A stretch of DNA of 64,000 nt from Dichotomocladium elegans. Lineage: Eukaryota; Mucoromycota; Mucoromycetes; Mucorales; Lichtheimiaceae. The position numbers and the translations under genes were made by a program. This document shows positions 54,045 through 64,000 of the stretch, one piece after another; position 1 is the stretch's first letter; each line of letters opens with the position of its first letter. The stretch lies in contig JAIXMN010000011.1 in assembly GCA_025716815.1 (NCBI GenBank), positions 930,001 to 994,000 of the forward strand, read 5' to 3'. The notes beneath the pieces are model-generated. The model saw only the letters and a list, made by a program, of their open reading frames with translations. It was not told where the DNA came from and did no database searches.

Positions 54045-55947
54045 TCACGTATCACAATGGTGAGCCTAAGAGCGTAGCTGTATCTTATAAAAGACGGCAA
54101 GGACCCGTCGACTGTCCTAGAGCTAGTGATGAACAGAGAAATTTGAGCGACTTAAAGTACAAAATGAAGTATTCAATAGCGTAAAGATGGACGTTGAACG
54201 ATTTTTTTTCACATTCTTATAGATGTAGGAGTAAAAGCCTCAATACGCCGGGTGTTATCGAGAATCAAAGGTCTGTCTAATGCTAAGCATTCTTTGTCGC
54301 TGTTCGATGCTTCCTTTCTGGTATCTGGCGATAAACGCACAGGCCATTACATTAATGATGTTTTTTAACTGAGGCAAGCTACAAGATCCCGTCCAACAAC
54401 CAAGATAGATGCCCATTGTGTTCTGGGTTTCGTGCGCAGTATGCATACTTCTCCAAGCAACAGCGAACTTAAAGAAAAAAGCTCAAGGACGAGTTCTGAA
54501 ACCTCAACAGCTTGTGGCGTAGGACAACTGGATCATGGCCCGAGGAATTAGTTCGTACCGTCCCGAGTTTGTCAGGTTCTTGTTGCTGCATAACGAATAG
54601 CACTTGGCGACACACGGACATGAACTTCTCTAAATAACTGAGGCGCTTGACAAGCCGCTCTTCTCTTCCATGGCCTTAGCTTACTTTTCATTAATAAAAT
54701 CGGAACTGGTACTGTTTTATCTCGATTGACCAGCCTTACCATATAATGATCTCCCGCTGTAGTGATACACTATATAGGAAGGAGATTGTATAGGCAGGGC
54801 TTATTCCCATTCGATATAGTGATAACTCGTTACAGTGATATGATATGAATGGAATCAAGACTATGCACTATCGATAGCTGGATATCCCTTAGTCAGCCGA
54901 AATCAGTAATCTTCCTCTACACCTTTCACCTTACATTCAAGGGTCCCGAAGGACCCAGGAGATATCCTGGGCAATCCCCAGTGATAACCGGGACGGAGAG
55001 GCAGGAGGAAAATATCAGCATACCGGAGAATGGCGGCGGCAGAGAAACGAGTGGAATGGGGCCAGAGTCAACAGAGAAGGGCGTCTAGAAGCCGCGCTCT
55101 TCCACGACACATCAAGTATGGGTGATCAAACCGCATGAGAGCACGGAACACAGCGTCAAGGTGGACTTCATATGTCACAACTGTCCAGTATTTATAGGAA
55201 GGAGATTGCATATGCATAATTTCTTCGTGATGGCCACGCATCGGAAATAAACAACTACGGGAATAGGATGCCATAGAGATAAGCAAGGGGGCGATTATGT
55301 ACGAACATAGACGGATAGCCTATAAGAAAACCCGGAGGCTGACAACACCTTTCTCTTTAATTCTATTTTGCGATAACTGACTCGATGAAAGCAAGCGGAT
55401 CCGCCATCCATAGGAGCAGGAGTTTTATCTTCGCCAGTGTACATTGTATACTGTAGCCGCTCTTAAAGTCTGCTTCCTTCATCTGAATTTCTGTATCGTT
55501 TCTCTTGACGATATGCGTTAAGCAAGATCAAGGTTTCCCTGCGAAATAGACCTCGCAGATATTCTGTGTGGGAACAAATGGCTTGAAGAGTGTACATCTC
55601 GTCATTAATTACATGACCTTGCCCATCTTAAAAATAGATTGTTCGTATCAGAATGTAAAATGGAAGCTTTTTTTTATGCGATATTTGTTTTGGGGAAAAA
55701 GCCGACTTGATCTTGCGACTTCCAGAACTGCTAGGATACGGGTGGGCATTGTACCCAAGTGCTATGGAAGAGAGGGTACATGGTTACCCCTTCGCTGCCT
55801 CGGAGAATCCATTCTTGCGGTTTGCGCCTTCTTCTCACCCCGATGTCGCTTCTCCTTCAATGTTGTTCTCCTCTTCCGTCTTTCTGGATGCCAGCCGAAG
55901 CGTTACCTCTTCTCGTTCAAATTTTATTAAATCGCCGAACCCCTTTT
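54045..55947. other. Intergenic, short direct repeat, no gene
   Basis: No gene recognised. The sequence tataggaaggagattg occurs twice, at about 54773 and 55193, the first beside tagtgata/gatatagtgata motifs. The block 54940-55080 is G/A-rich with ggagatatcctgggc and ccccagtgataaccggg as small inverted pairs. 55500-55947 is the probable leader of the GUCD1-like gene. Confidence 0.4.
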
Positions 55948-57221
55948 ATGGGTAAGGGATGCTGTGGAGATGCACGTCCGTCGGAAGGAGGAAGCGAAGC
56001 TTCTCTGGCTGGTGCTGGATTGCTTGCCCGTCCCCCACGCAACGGAATGGTCATTCTAGAAGTTGATAAAAACGATGATGCGAATATTGCTAACCATCAC
56101 AGCTTTGAGGATCATTGCGTACCGCACATTATGCAGGTCAGCTGTGCATGTACGTGTTCGTTTTGTGTGCCGAGTCTTTCTAACATGGTTTGTGGTGCGC
56201 TGTGTTCTTTATTTACGGGTGGTATACGTATGTTTGGATGTATTACCTATAGAAAGCCGATTGGGACTGCGGGTATGCTTGTGATGGTGCTCAGAAGATT
56301 GTTACTGGAAGATCGTCTATTAGCCCATGTTTGAGAAGAGAAGAGTTAGGGGAATGGAGATCAGTTCTTAATTGCGCCTTCTTTGTTCGATATTAGACTC
56401 GCTTGCGTGGCAATGGTGCTGAAAGGACTCGGCATTGACCGAAGCATTGACGAACTTGTAAAAGAATGCGGATTGACAAGCGTCTGGACCGTCGATTTGG
56501 CTTTTCTGCTTCGCCAATATGATCCAGACTTCACTTATTATACAAACTTTTTGGGCAGCCGCAAGGAGTATCAAGATCAGAGATTCTACAAAGCAACATT
56601 TGATGAGGACGAGAAGCGCGTAAATCGGCTGTTTCTTTCTGCAAAGAGTTGTTCGGTGCATATTGTGCGCATGTATGATCCCAATCCCGCTCTTTTCATT
56701 CTTTGTGTTCTAATTGCATATGCATGGGCCGACGCCGTTTTACACAAAAAGGATGCTTCCGCTGGATGATTACCGACGGTTTCTTTATTGTCAGCAGTAC
56801 GCTATCATTGCCTTGGTTAACGCGAAACTGCTATGGTGCCAACTCTGCAAGGTGATTTGCAATGCATGTCTGTCAGAGGGGAGGGAGAGATCCAATTATT
56901 AACCTTGTTCGGGTTCCTCCATGGGTGAAAGGAGCGCAAAAATTGCTTCCTATCGATGTGTGGCAAACTGGCGAATCGAATCAGGGGTGATGAGTATGCT
57001 GGTAGGAAGCCAACGGCCGAACAGACTTAGGAGAAAAGAAGGAGAATTGAACTTGTTTTTGAATGATCAACGAAGGACACTACATTACTCTTATCGGGTA
57101 CGATCCCACGGAGGACTTATTTATCTATCGGGACCCGGATGAAGTCGACAGCTATTGCACAATCGCCGCAGATCGTTTTGATAACGCGCGACGATCGAAA
57201 GGGACGGATAATGACTGGTAA
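55948..57221 (+). CDS. GUCD1-like protein (guanylyl cyclase domain-containing 1 family)
   Basis: The chosen start gives MGKGCCGDARPSEGGSEASL. The exon continues to EDHCVPHIMQ, joins to KADWDCG, then to LACVAMVLKGLGIDRSIDEL. This forms the family's C-x(n)-DCGLAC core. Next come LTSVWTVDLAFLLRQYDPDF, TNFLGSRKEYQDQRFYKATF and DEDEKRVNRLFLSAKSCSV. Later exons give AIIALVNAKLLWCQLCK, then HYITLIGYDPTEDLFIYRDP and FDNARRSKGTDNDW with a stop at 57219-57221. This follows human GUCD1 (WDCGLAC, IWTIDLAYL, YKNQSFYRKHFD, GTDED) block by block. Despite its name the family has a papain-like fold with Cys and His; no cyclase activity is established as far as I know. The N-terminal MGKGCC could be acylated. 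Intron borders after 56650 are less certain. Confidence 0.82.
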
Positions 57222-57556
57222 GGATCCATGTGAAGTATAGCTAGAGCTGTAGTTACGCTCGCGGTTATTGATGCCGACAAATCTGCTCAGCATTGTTATC
57301 AAGCTGTGAAGCCCCACATCTATTCTCCAACACTTGCGGAGGAACAGACAGAAAGTTTTCCTGACCCGAGTCGACCATGAACTCCGACATTGAACGGACG
57401 CTCTTGTCCAATTGGACATGTTGTCCTACTCTGTCTTTATTGAGAAATAGGAACGCGCCCTGTAGTATTTTTTTTTCCCTTCTTGCACATCGTATATAAA
57501 GACCCGGTCATTCCGTCCCATCTTTTTTTAACATCTTCTCTGCCCATATATCGAAC

Positions 57557-59257
57557 ATGACTGCCGCTAACTTTGATCACTACCCCAAGAACGTTGGCAT
57601 CCTGGCCTTGGAGATGTATTTTCCTTCGAGGGTAAGTTGAGAGCATTGCAAACAGCCATTTCTTCCCGGGTGCTCATTACCACTATCTTAAGTGCGTCGA
57701 CCAATCCGAGATGGAGACGTTTGATGGCGTAAGCGCCGGGAAGTATACGATCGGTCTTGGTCAGGAGAAGATGGCTTTCATTGATGACCGTGAGGACATT
57801 CAGTCCATCTGCTTGACCGGTAAGTGTTGGGCGAGATGATCTTCCTCAGTGTGTTATAACAAGCTTTCTAGCTGTCCAGTCCTTAATGGAGAAGCACAAC
57901 ATCTCGTATAACGATATTGGTCGCTTGGAGGTCGGCACGGAGACCATTATCGACAAGTCCAAAGCTGTTAAAACCATCTTGATGAGCTTGTTTGGTGAGC
58001 ATGGTAACACCGAAATCGAAGGTATCGATACTACCAACGCCTGCTACGGCGGTTTCAGTGCCTTCTCCAATGCTGTCAACTGGATTGAATCCTCCTCTTG
58101 GGATGGTCGTAAGGCCATCGTCATCGCTGGTGATCTTGCTCTTTACGCCTCTGGTGCCGCCCGCCCCACCTCCGGTGCAGGCGTTGTTGCCATGTTGATC
58201 GGTCCCAACGCTCCGATAGTCGTTGAGCGTGGTACGTGCTTCCTGATTGACACTGGCGCGGATTCATAAAAAAATATCGCTCAACTTTTTTTAAACTTCC
58301 GGTTAGGTCTCCGTGCCACACACATGGAACATGCTTATGATTTCTACAAGCCTGATATGCATTCTGAGTTCCCTGTGGTCGATGGCAAGTTTTCGAACGT
58401 CTGCTACCTTCGCGCTTTCGATACATGCTACAGACGCTACATGGCCCGTCTTGGCAAGCAATTGGGCAAGGAGAAGCCCAGCATGGACGACGTTGACTAT
58501 GTTGTTTGCCATTCCCCTTACGCTAAGCTTGTAACGAAGTCCTTTGCTCGTGCAGTAAGTGATCAAGTAGTGATTCTATATTGGTTGCTTGCGGCTAATA
58601 TAATTGCCAACGGTGATGTTACCGTTATATAGTCCTATAACGATTTCCTCTTGGATCAACAAAACGAGAAATATGCTACGCTTAAGGCTTTTGCAGATCT
58701 CGATTATTCCCAGTCTTTCGAAAATCGTGATTTAGAGAAGGCCTGCGTGGCTCTGACCAAGGCTGGATATGCTCAGAAGGTTGCCCCAGCTGCCTTTGTC
58801 CCAAAGCAGATCGGCAACATGTACACCGCCGCCGTCTGGGCGGGTCTTGTCTCCCTCCTGTCGGAGGTTGATTCCGAAACCTTACAGGGCAAACGTGTTC
58901 TTCTGTACTCATACGGTTCTGGCTTGGCTGCTTCCATGGTCTCGTTCCGTATTGCTGGCAGCACTTCGGATATCAAACAGAAACTTAACATGCGCGAACG
59001 CCTTGCCGCTCGCATTCATTCTAAGCCTGAGGAGTTTGCTGAGGTAAGAAGGGAGGATGCTAATTAATGGGTAGACTGTGCGGCTACAACGATATTTATT
59101 GCTCTCATGATTTAACTAGGCCATGAAAATTCGCGAAAGCACCCATAATGCCTGCAACTATGAACCTGTCGGTAGCCTCGACAATATTGCCTCTGGGGTG
59201 TACTATATCGAAAAGATCGATGACAAGTGGCGACGCTTCTACAAGCGCAAGGATTGA
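57557..59257 (+). CDS. Hydroxymethylglutaryl-CoA synthase
   Basis: Six or so exons from [20 protein letters not shown] to FYKRKD, stop at 59255-59257. Landmarks: [60 protein letters not shown], then the active-site Cys in [13 protein letters not shown] (codon 58042-58044). It continues [54 protein letters not shown] and the catalytic His in [11 protein letters not shown]. The end has [20 protein letters not shown] and [19 protein letters not shown]. Condenses acetoacetyl-CoA with acetyl-CoA in the mevalonate pathway, presumably cytosolic since no presequence is visible. Length about 450 residues is normal. The last intron lies near 59044-59120. Confidence 0.96.
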
Positions 59258-60289
59258 GATCCCATCTATCCTCATTCCCATAGTCGCAGTCGTTGTCTTC
59301 CATTCCTTTCCCATAATTATTACTCGTTTTAATAATGAAGCTTCCTTTTGTTTTCCTGTTCGTTGCAGAAAGTAATACATCATAAAACACCCCATTTTAT
59401 TGTATGAAATGACGGATTTTTATACTGGAGTCGGTATAACACCGTGAAGGCTGATATCATTTACTTTATTTCGTTAGCCAGCAGAAGAACAGTAACTTAC
59501 TTCTACCTCTACTGGATTAGCCAGATATGCGCTGGCGATACGTAGCCTGCACGGGACCGCCATACCGCAGGCCAACTTGGAAGTCTGGTAACCTTCCATG
59601 GCTTCGGATACGGGTAATATTGGTCAATCAGAAACAGCAACGAGCGCCTCGCGCAAATAAAACGTCAAATCATAATCGTATAGATTCATATCAGGTGAAG
59701 GCCATGGAAGAGAAACTAAAGGCGGATTTGATGAAGAAATGTCCTTTATTTAGAGGAAGTCAATATGTGTGAGGTGATCATCCGTGACTTGTTTATGAAT
59801 GGTAACTCATTACTTCTATTTCACTGATGTTTAGCATTTATCAGATGGGCACCATATGGCCAAGCTACGAATAGACACATAAGCTGTGTATTAACCCCCC
59901 CTACGTGGGTTGCTGCATCAAAGTTGCTGTCGTTATATCCGGCGTATGTAATAACTTTATGGGGTTTTTAACTCTTTGTATAGCGACTACTGGTGGTGGC
60001 AGAATGCGATTCAAACATGTATATTTTTATATGCATACTATCATTCCAAGATAATAAACATACGAACAACAAAAAGGATACCGCCATTCCTCCACATGGG
60101 AAAACGCTTGGTTATCTGTTTTACGAATGAGTTGTTACATACGAATCAGAGTGGTATCCATTATCATGTTTTGCTCGTGCAGTAATGAAAAGTTACTTGT
60201 TCATTGTATCCAAATTCCAACCTGACTTTGCGTGGTTGTATATAGAAGTTATGCTTTTTATACCTCTACAATCCTCTCGGGTATTGTAT
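59258..60289. other. Intergenic, nothing recognised
   Basis: 3' flank of the HMG-CoA synthase gene followed by AT-rich sequence. A faint coding-like frame (MEEKLKADLMKKCPLF) at 59705-59770 is isolated and cannot be supported. Confidence 0.45.
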
Positions 60290-60602
60290 ATATAGTACGA
60301 CGCTCTTGTTTAAGTGGAGGTTAGATATCGTTTTGAGCGAGGGAAAGAGATGGAATTGGTGTCTGGGAAACGCGCAGCGCTGTGATGTAGCATTATAAAG
60401 CTACTCAGTTGTGATGGGCTTGAGGGCCGTGACTTAATGAAGTTGGCGGGATATCCAAGAGCCAAAATCAAAGCCTATGAGTCGAGTTCTGATGGACAAG
60501 TGCGGCATTGGCAGGACACGGTGTTACCCACTGACTACTGCTTCTTTGTTATTCCTGTGGATCATTGTCCCGACAACCACTTGAGCGTTACTGATGGAAA
60601 TA
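60290..60602 (+). repeat. Left arm of a long inverted repeat
   Basis: Nearly the same sequence, inverted, at 62031-62335. Shared blocks: tttaagtggaggttagatat, cgttttgagcga, gagatggaattggtgtctgg, gatgtagcattataaagcta, atgaagttggcgggatatcc. The arm encodes MKLAGYPRAKIKAYESSSDG and TDYCFFVIPVDHCPDNHL. After gatggaa at about 60597 the two arms part. Confidence 0.85.
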
Positions 60603-61858
60603 TCATCCACGTTGGTGGGTGGGTGAGAGGGTATTATGGACCATGAATCTTTGACATAGACTTGTAACTGCATAACAGGTTTAGGATCAGTGGCAAAATT
60701 GAGAATAAAAAAGGAGGGAGAAGTTAATTCCACAGCTGGTCGTATTTGTAAAAAACGTTTACAATACTGAAACTGTCGCGCTGGCGAGGTGGAGGTGGAA
60801 AACAGGTAGGTGGTTCAGTTGAAAGGCTGATAGAGACATTTATCGTTTGCCGCTGGACTTGCACGTACGCATTGAGGCAAGTCCAAGTGATATATGATGG
60901 ATCCCATTTAGCATGAACGTATCAATTATGTATATGTCATAATTGGAATCAGCGTTCGGAAAATAAAGCCTTTCGAAGCCATACTGAAAAACGCGCCTTC
61001 CTGAAAACGACATATGCAGCGTTGTAGTCACATTCGCCAGGAAAGCGATATACAATTGTCAGGCGGTGGATCCATCCGCAATGCTCAGAGCTGGAGTGTA
61101 TCTGTCACGTGGAAGCCCACGTTGACATATTGTACTGATTCTTTTCATCTATATAGCGTGATAGATGGAATTTCGTTTGCTATTGCCCATAAAGATCTGG
61201 TCAGCAAAGCGATATTGATTACGTACGAGCATTATACATAAACTGCATATTATTACTAGCTTGGCCTTGTCTCATCTCAGGAATGACCAAATGTTGACCC
61301 AGCCATGGAATTCAGCAGAAAGAGGTGGATCTACAGAGTGTAGTCCATCGCACACCGATAGGTACGCATGCTGTTTAAACCCAACGCGACATGCATTGTA
61401 CATGTGCTGCAGCAGTCCGTTCCACGCTTCAACAGCCTAGAAACAAACCGGACAATTGCCATTAAGAGATGCTATGCAAGATGTTTGTGGTAAACGTCAG
61501 CGGCCGTTCTTGGATGATGTAGTCCCTCCATCTCACCGTTGGCAAGATGTGAGTGCCAGTGCGCTCTCACGTTTGGGCGAGTTCGGGGCTCGTAATTCTC
61601 GATATACCCTTCGTACTTTTGAAATGTCTAGTTATTTTCTCCGTCGTCCTCCACCGTGGTAGCATGCGAGGACCAGGGGAAACTAAGAAGAATCTAATCC
61701 GGACTCAAACAATTGCTACTGGTACCGAGGTAATCAGCGAGAAAAATGATACAGATACAGCATGCCGTGGTCTATGGTATTGGGATCTTGGAAGTGAAAA
61801 CGGGCATTCATGCAATAGTGTCAACAGAATATTCCTGTTTTTTATTTTGCTTTATAGA

Positions 61859-62335
61859 CTATCTCAGGCTTATGCGATAAGCAGGATGTTTGATAGGAAC
61901 CATTGGATTGCAATAAGAGGCAACGACAACAGGAGTAGTAGCAACTGTAGACCATCGAAGTATCTTAGTCGGACAGGCAGTCAGTCTGTGTGGAAGGATT
62001 GTACGCACGATTTTCATGCTCGTCCGGGTTCCATCTGTAACGCCGAGGTGGCTGTCGGGACAATGATCCACAGGAATAACAAAGAAGCAGTACTGAGCGG
62101 GCAACACCGTGTCCTGCCAATGCTGCACTTGTCCATCAGAACTCAGCTCATAGGCTTTGATTTTGGCTCTTGGATATCCCGCCAACTTCATTAAGTCATG
62201 GCCCTCAAGCCCATCACAACTGAGTAGCTTTATAATGCTACATCACACCGCTGAGCGTTTCCCAGACACCAATTCCATCTCCTTCCCTTCGCTCAAAACG
62301 ATATCTAACCTCCACTTAAACGAGAGCTTCGTAGT
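61859..62335 (-). repeat. Right arm of the inverted repeat with partial gene
   Basis: The minus strand from 62191 reads MKLAGYPRAKIKAYELSSDG, QVQHWQDTVLPAQYCFFVIP and DHCPDSHLGVTDG. It runs beyond the repeat as VATTPVVVASYCNPMVPIKH to a stop at 61859-61861. The frame is longer here than in the left arm, so this side probably keeps more of the original gene. I do not recognise a characterised family; it may be a repeated gene fragment. Arm-arm identity is roughly 90% or more by eye. Confidence 0.7.
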
Positions 62336-62559
62336 ATCCAAAATACTCAAGAATCCAACATTCCCTCATATTTATTCTTCAATTTCTTTTTTTACATATA
62401 CATACTATGGTGATCCTGTAGGGGTCATCGTGTGCCTGATCATTATTTTTCCCTTGCGAAAGCTAACTAGACACCTATAACAACGAGAAACGGGTCTTCA
62501 AAATCGGCTAACTTTAAGCTCTTCAATGCTTCATTATCGTTATTCGGATCACCATTGTC

Positions 62560-63380
62560 CCGCCTTCTCAAGAACCTATTGCGTTTACTTTGCTGATCTC
62601 AACCAATAGGGTTGAGTTCAGACGAGTAAGATGGAAGATAAGGGAGTATCGACATCCTCGAGACTCGATGGATACATGTGTCGAGTGATATCCACAGCCT
62701 GATGAATAGATGCATTATTTATCACGATATAATGGCCCTCCCTATATCTACACTTACCCATTTTGTCCTATGCAGCCTTAAGAAAGCAGAGATAATGCCC
62801 AGTTATACTTCCTTTTCTTTCGTTGCAACTACGGATTGCCCGCTTTTTCTATTTCCTTTATTTATTTTTTCCGGCAGGCGGATGTGGGAGCTTCTAGCTA
62901 TATTAAATAATACCTCACGCTTATATCGGTCCTAATGTTGTGGTTGTTTTCGCTTTTGGTTTTGGCATGTATTATATAATGCAGAAGACTTTTAGTTGGA
63001 CCATGCTATGCTGCGTTTCATGCTAACATGTCATTCAGACACGCCATGTAACACGCTGTCCCTTCGAACGTCAATATCTACGGTACCCATCGGTAAACCC
63101 AGTTAAGACGCACTTGGATCTTTGCATTATTGTTCATGTATTTAGGCTGTAATTGTACCTTTTCGAAAAAGTTGCATTCATCCTTCATAAACTAGTAGAG
63201 GGCTCCGTCTTGGATACTCGAAGTTCCTTTTCTGGAACATTTGATCCATAGCTTGTTCTATGACAATAGATGAATTCCCTTCGACCCGTTTTAAAATAAC
63301 GCTCTTATACACACATAAACAAGATATTGGGAAATGTGAAAGATAATTAAGCAGCTTCTGCGCGAACAAATGCAACACGA
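62560..63380 (-). mobile_element. IS630/Tc1-like transposon fragment, same family as 46-47.8 kb
   Basis: Inverted relative to the fuller copy. Aligned blocks include tattg.gtttactttgct, a(a/t)agg.ttgagttca..cgagtaag.tggaagataa (62590-62640), cacgatataatggc, ttggaccatgctatgctgc, acgtcaat.t, cacttggatcttt and gaaa.atgttgtcaa-like sequence near 63350. The minus-strand reading keeps PSYSSELNPI (62650 area) and RVEGNSSIVIEQAMDQMFQK (63280 area), matching PPYSPELNPI and SVDKNPSIILDQLMEQLLQ. It is more diverged than the 46 kb copy and lacks both clear ends. Confidence 0.7.
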
Positions 63381-63504
63381 ATATAATGCATTAGCCAAGC
63401 AAATTTGGAGTTATAACATGTGTAGCCGAAGCAAAATTGGCAACATTTTTCTCAACCAGGGCCGCGCACTTTCGATTTTTTGTCTAAATTGTCTTCGTGT
63501 TTTG

Positions 63505-64000
63505 TCAATGTTCTGACTTAATGTCAGGGAATTTTTTGTAGAAATCCTCAATGCTTGGGAATTTTTCTTCAAAATCAGAAAGAGAAGGATCTTTCTGCAA
63601 GCGATTATCAGAACGCGCCGGTTTTGGAGGTGGGGGAGCTTCAGCAGAAACTGGCAATGTCGATGACATAGATGACATTGGGACTACTGATTCCGATATT
63701 GGTGGTTTGGAGGCGCGAAGACGTGCAGGCTTAGGCGGAGGAAGCGGTTTGCTCCTTGAAGAGGATCGAGATGCGGAGAGGGTGGGAGTCAGCATTTGTG
63801 GTATAGACGAGCAGCTGGCTGAAAGTTGTTGCTGCGATGAGGAAGGATTGCGTGATTGTAGCAGAGGAGAGTTGAGAGCGGATAAAGTTTCGGATATTGG
63901 CGGGCGGGGAAGAGGTTCATCTGATATGTCGTTCACGGTGGTTGCTATGAGTTTGTCTTCCAATATTTTCCCGGTCTTCGCGGAGGATGAGCTGGGCTGT
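63505..64000 (-). CDS. C-terminal part of a proline-rich protein, truncated by window edge
   Basis: The frame is open to the right edge (QPSSSSAKTGKILEDKLIAT) and ends KKFPDIKSEH with a stop at 63505-63507. It contains several Pro-rich SH3-ligand-like motifs (KPLPPPKPARLR, APPPPKPARSD) and ends with the acidic/aromatic repeat DFEEKFPSIEDFYKKFPDI. Such F-P-[SD]-[IL]-[ED] repeats occur in fungal endocytosis and ubiquitin-related proteins, but the domain that would name it lies outside the window. No intron is seen. Confidence 0.6.
   Translation of the reverse strand, partial: QPSSSSAKTGKILEDKLIATTVNDISDEPLPRPPISETLSALNSPLLQSRNPSSSQQQLSASCSSIPQMLTPTLSASRSSSRSKPLPPPKPARLRASKPPISESVVPMSSMSSTLPVSAEAPPPPKPARSDNRLQKDPSLSDFEEKFPSIEDFYKKFPDIKSEH

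Noticed and set aside
1..64000. CRISPR arrays, bacterial operons or defence islands
   Set aside because: No regularly spaced direct repeats were seen and the window is eukaryotic. The RNA-guided system here is represented by Fanzor relics only.
1..64000. tRNA or rRNA genes
   Set aside because: I looked for paired A and B box sequences and rRNA cores and saw none I could support; a covariance-model scan would be needed to exclude tRNAs.

Overview
This window is nuclear DNA from a filamentous fungus. Genes have short spliceosomal introns with GT-AG ends (one looks GC-AG), there are no operons, and the protein families are eukaryotic: RNA polymerase III subunit, anamorsin/Dre2, HMG-CoA synthase, DENND6, LMBD2, CK1 kinase. 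The relics of Fanzor, DIRS-like, Helitron and IS630/Tc1-like elements, together with the style of the genes, point to Mucoromycota and most likely Mucorales. That placement is inference; no rRNA or marker gene here settles it.

Layout. 0.6-17.8 kb is a dense, ordinary gene block: C2-domain protein (+), mitochondrial p32/MAM33 (-), MCPH1-like BRCT protein (+), LMBD2 membrane protein (+), RNA Pol III subunit RPC82 (+), an IBB/armadillo importin-alpha or TMCO6-like protein (+), a coiled-coil protein (-) and a CK1-family kinase (+). 17.8-30 kb is a graveyard of mobile elements: a 5' piece of an IS630/Tc1-like transposon, a Fanzor (eukaryotic TnpB homologue) pseudogene, a DIRS-like tyrosine-recombinase retrotransposon, a dispersed repeat and a Helitron relic. 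30.2-38.3 kb carries genes again: an anion:cation symporter (+), then DRE2, an unknown protein and DENND6, all on the minus strand. 38.4-42.4 kb holds a second Fanzor pseudogene with a strong hairpin just beyond its 3' end and a broken unknown gene upstream. 42.6-44.1 kb is a membrane/coiled-coil protein; 46.0-47.8 kb is the fullest copy of the IS630/Tc1-like transposon.

48.2-59.3 kb holds L-fuconate dehydratase (-), a neutral sphingomyelinase-like enzyme (-), BolA (+), a GUCD1-like protein (+) and HMG-CoA synthase (+). From 59.3 kb to the end there are an inverted repeat with about 310 bp arms, another IS630/Tc1-like fragment on the minus strand, and the C-terminal part of a proline-rich protein running off the right edge.

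The genes form no single pathway; loose themes are Fe-S cluster biology (DRE2, BolA), lipid and isoprenoid metabolism (HMG-CoA synthase, sphingomyelinase) and membrane traffic (DENND6, LMBD2). The most notable content is the pair of decayed Fanzor loci. Each lies antisense to, and just past, a 5' fragment of the same transposon family, which suggests that this family carried Fanzor as cargo.
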